NCBI RefSeq assembly: GCF_012843675.1
Contig: NZ_JABAFO010000007.1
Location: 24,993 to 88,992 of the forward strand
Length of the DNA stretch: 64,000 nt
Reading direction: 5' to 3'
Origin: Lactobacillus sp. MRS-253-APC-2B
Lineage (GTDB): Bacteria > Bacillota > Bacilli > Lactobacillales > Lactobacillaceae
Part shown: positions 62,992-64,000 of the stretch, piece by piece
Layout of the letters: every line of letters begins with the position of its first letter
How positions within the stretch are numbered: the first letter of the stretch is position 1
The notes under the pieces: generated by a model
The model's database searches: none
What the model was told of the DNA's origin: nothing
The model's input: the letters and a program-made list of their open reading frames with translations, nothing else
Program-made: the position numbers and the translations under genes

Positions 62992-63079
62992 AGGAGGATA
63001 AGAGATTCGAACTCTTGCGCCGCTTTCACGACCTAGCGGTTTTCAAGACCGCCCCCTTCAGCCACTTGGGTAATCCTCC
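62992..63079 (-). tRNA. tRNA-Ser (TGA)
   Basis: Long variable arm, anticodon loop CTTGAAA with TGA, acceptor GGAGGAT/ATCCTCC. The base after the acceptor (discriminator) is T rather than the usual G. Confidence 0.94.
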
Positions 63080-63117
63080 ATAAATGAAAAGCTGTCGAGT
63101 GTTATGAGGCCCGCCAA

Positions 63118-63191
63118 TGGACCTTGTAGGACTCGAACCTACGACCGGGCGGTTATGAGCCGCTTGCTCTAACCAACTGAGCTAAAGGTCC
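63118..63191 (-). tRNA. tRNA-Ile2 (CAT, lysidine type)
   Basis: Acceptor GGACCTT/AAGGTCC and anticodon loop CTCATAA. The body matches the Ile tRNA whose C34 is converted to lysidine by TilS to read ATA, not elongator Met. The call rests on similarity to known Ile2 sequences. Confidence 0.8.
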
Positions 63192-63206
63192 CTAACAGCC
63201 AGTCAA

Positions 63207-63280
63207 TCGCGGCGGGGGGGATCGAACCCTCGACCTCCCGGGTATGAACCGGACGCTCTAGCCAGCTGAGCTACACCGCG
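63207..63280 (-). tRNA. Elongator tRNA-Met (CAT)
   Basis: Acceptor CGCGGTG/CGCCGCG, D arm TAGCTCAGCTGGCTAGAGC and anticodon loop TTCATAC, as in Firmicutes elongator Met tRNAs. Confidence 0.85.
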
Positions 63281-63291
63281 ATAATTCTAAA

Positions 63292-63365
63292 TCGGGAAAA
63301 CAGGATTCGAACCTGCGACCCCCTGGTCCCAAACCAGGTGCTCTACCAAGCTGAGCTATTTCCCG
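63292..63365 (-). tRNA. tRNA-Pro (TGG)
   Basis: Acceptor CGGGAAA/TTTCCCG, anticodon loop TTTGGGA with TGG. Confidence 0.95.
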
Positions 63366-63370
63366 AAAAA

Positions 63371-63444
63371 TGCACCCAGAAGGAGTCGAACCTTCAACCT
63401 TCTGATTCGTAGTCAGACACTCTATCCAATTGCGCTATGGGTGC
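63371..63444 (-). tRNA. tRNA-Arg (ACG)
   Basis: Acceptor GCACCCA/TGGGTGC, anticodon loop CTACGAA with ACG; A34 is expected to become inosine through TadA. Confidence 0.95.
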
Positions 63445-63450
63445 AATAGA

Positions 63451-63536
63451 TGCCGAGGACCGGGATCGAACCGGTACGGTTATCACTAACCGCAGGATTT
63501 TAAGTCCTGTGCGTCTGCCAATTCCGCCACCCCGGC
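63451..63536 (-). tRNA. tRNA-Leu (TAA)
   Basis: Long variable arm, anticodon loop CTTAAAA with TAA, acceptor GCCGGGG/CCTCGGC with one G-T pair. A potential TrmL substrate. Confidence 0.95.
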
Positions 63537-63552
63537 ATTATGGAATTGACAA

Positions 63553-63624
63553 AGCGGAAGACGGGATTCGAACCCGCGACCCCCACCATGGCAAGGTGAT
63601 GTTCTACCACTGAACTACTTCCGC
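63553..63624 (-). tRNA. tRNA-Gly (GCC)
   Basis: Acceptor GCGGAAG/CTTCCGC, anticodon loop TTGCCAT with GCC. Confidence 0.95.
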
Positions 63625-63636
63625 ATAGTATTTAAA

Positions 63637-63709
63637 TGCCGACTAGAGGGCTCGAACCTCCGACCCCCTGTTTACAAGACAGGTGCTCTGCCAACTGAGC
63701 TAAGTCGGC
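63637..63709 (-). tRNA. tRNA-Thr (TGT)
   Basis: Acceptor GCCGACT/AGTCGGC, anticodon loop CTTGTAA with TGT. Confidence 0.95.
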
Positions 63710-63752
63710 GTAAAATTACGGTAATCCGCATCTCAAAGCCTCTATTTGGCAA

Positions 63753-63825
63753 TGAGCCGTGACGGGTTCGAACCGTCGACCCTCTGATTAAAAGTCAGAT
63801 GCTCTACCGACTGAGCTAACGGCTC
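63753..63825 (-). tRNA. tRNA-Lys (TTT)
   Basis: Acceptor GAGCCGT/ACGGCTC, anticodon loop CTTTTAA with TTT; an MnmA substrate. Confidence 0.95.
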
Positions 63826-63842
63826 ATGAGCTTAATGCTCAA

Positions 63843-63915
63843 TGGAGGATACAGGGCTCGAACCTGTGACCCTCTGCTTGTAAGGCAGATGCTCTCCCAA
63901 CTGAGCTAATCCTCC
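63843..63915 (-). tRNA. tRNA-Val (TAC)
   Basis: Acceptor GGAGGAT/ATCCTCC, anticodon loop CTTACAA with TAC. First tRNA after the 5S gene. Confidence 0.95.
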
Positions 63916-63920
63916 ATAAT

Positions 63921-64000
63921 GTGTGGCAATGCCCTATCCTCGCAGGGAGCGATCCCCCAACTACTTTCGGCGCGTTGAAGCTTAACTTCTGTGTTCGGCA
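63921..64000 (-). rRNA. rrf: 5S ribosomal RNA, 3' part (cut by the window edge)
   Basis: The minus strand ends the window with GCCGAACACAGAAGTTAAGC (loop B/helix III region) and GGATAGGGCATTGCCACA, typical for the 3' two thirds of Lactobacillaceae 5S rRNA. The exact 3' end is approximate. The 23S and 16S genes should follow beyond 64000. Confidence 0.93.

Overview
This 64 kb window is chromosomal DNA of a low-GC Gram-positive bacterium of the Lactobacillaceae. Gene content and order point to a heterofermentative Limosilactobacillus-like species, though the genus is an inference. Almost every gene lies on the minus strand, including a large tRNA array attached to an rRNA operon whose 5S gene enters at the right edge. 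That suggests the replication origin lies to the right of the window.

Layout, left to right. (1) 1-6.5 kb: a purine permease with a PurBox, tuf, a TPR protein, an RNase J2-type nuclease, and rpsO/rpsT fired from back-to-back promoters. (2) 6.9-15 kb: holA-comEC-comEB-comEA (DNA uptake), then a PDZ/Lon-like protease, coaD, rsmD, ylbG and ftsW. (3) 15-24 kb: typA, an inositol monophosphatase-like protein, def, rpoY, a lipid kinase, a LysM/NlpC-P60 endopeptidase and an Spx-like protein lacking CxxC. (4) 24-33 kb: prs, recD2 with a small upstream gene that copies its N-terminal domain, a TPR protein, a histidine phosphatase, mnmA, DUF1831, mtnN, a Nudix hydrolase and a cold-shock protein with a TTG start. 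(5) 32.7-50 kb: ileS behind a T-box, then the division and cell-wall cluster, in transcription order mraZ-rsmH-ftsL-pbp-mraY-murD-murG-divIB-ftsA-ftsZ-sepF-yggT-ylmH-divIVA. A three-repeat MraZ box precedes mraZ. (6) 50-62 kb: a 38-residue DUF4044 protein, ftsK, trmL behind an apparent attenuator leader, rlmA-like, a lactonase, rluA-nadK-relQ, spxH/yjbH, coiA, mecA, spx and an alpha-beta barrel protein. (7) 62.1-64 kb: a decayed ISL3-type transposase fragment, then 20 tRNA genes and the 3' part of a 5S rRNA.

The genes form a few working modules: envelope synthesis and division, ribosome and tRNA function, competence (ComEA/EB/EC, CoiA), and ClpP-linked stress control (Spx, SpxH, MecA, and RelQ for (p)ppGpp). 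Most of the window is core genome. The least ordinary signals are the free-standing RecD2 N-terminal domain paralogue, the structured trmL leader, the Spx-like protein without a redox switch, rpoY without an adjacent rnjA, and a perfect 165-bp duplication of a tRNA-Asp/tRNA-fMet pair. I found no CRISPR array, prophage, intact insertion sequence or obvious defence island. Many start codons below were moved downstream of the longest reading frame to the ATG/GTG/TTG that has a Shine-Dalgarno sequence.
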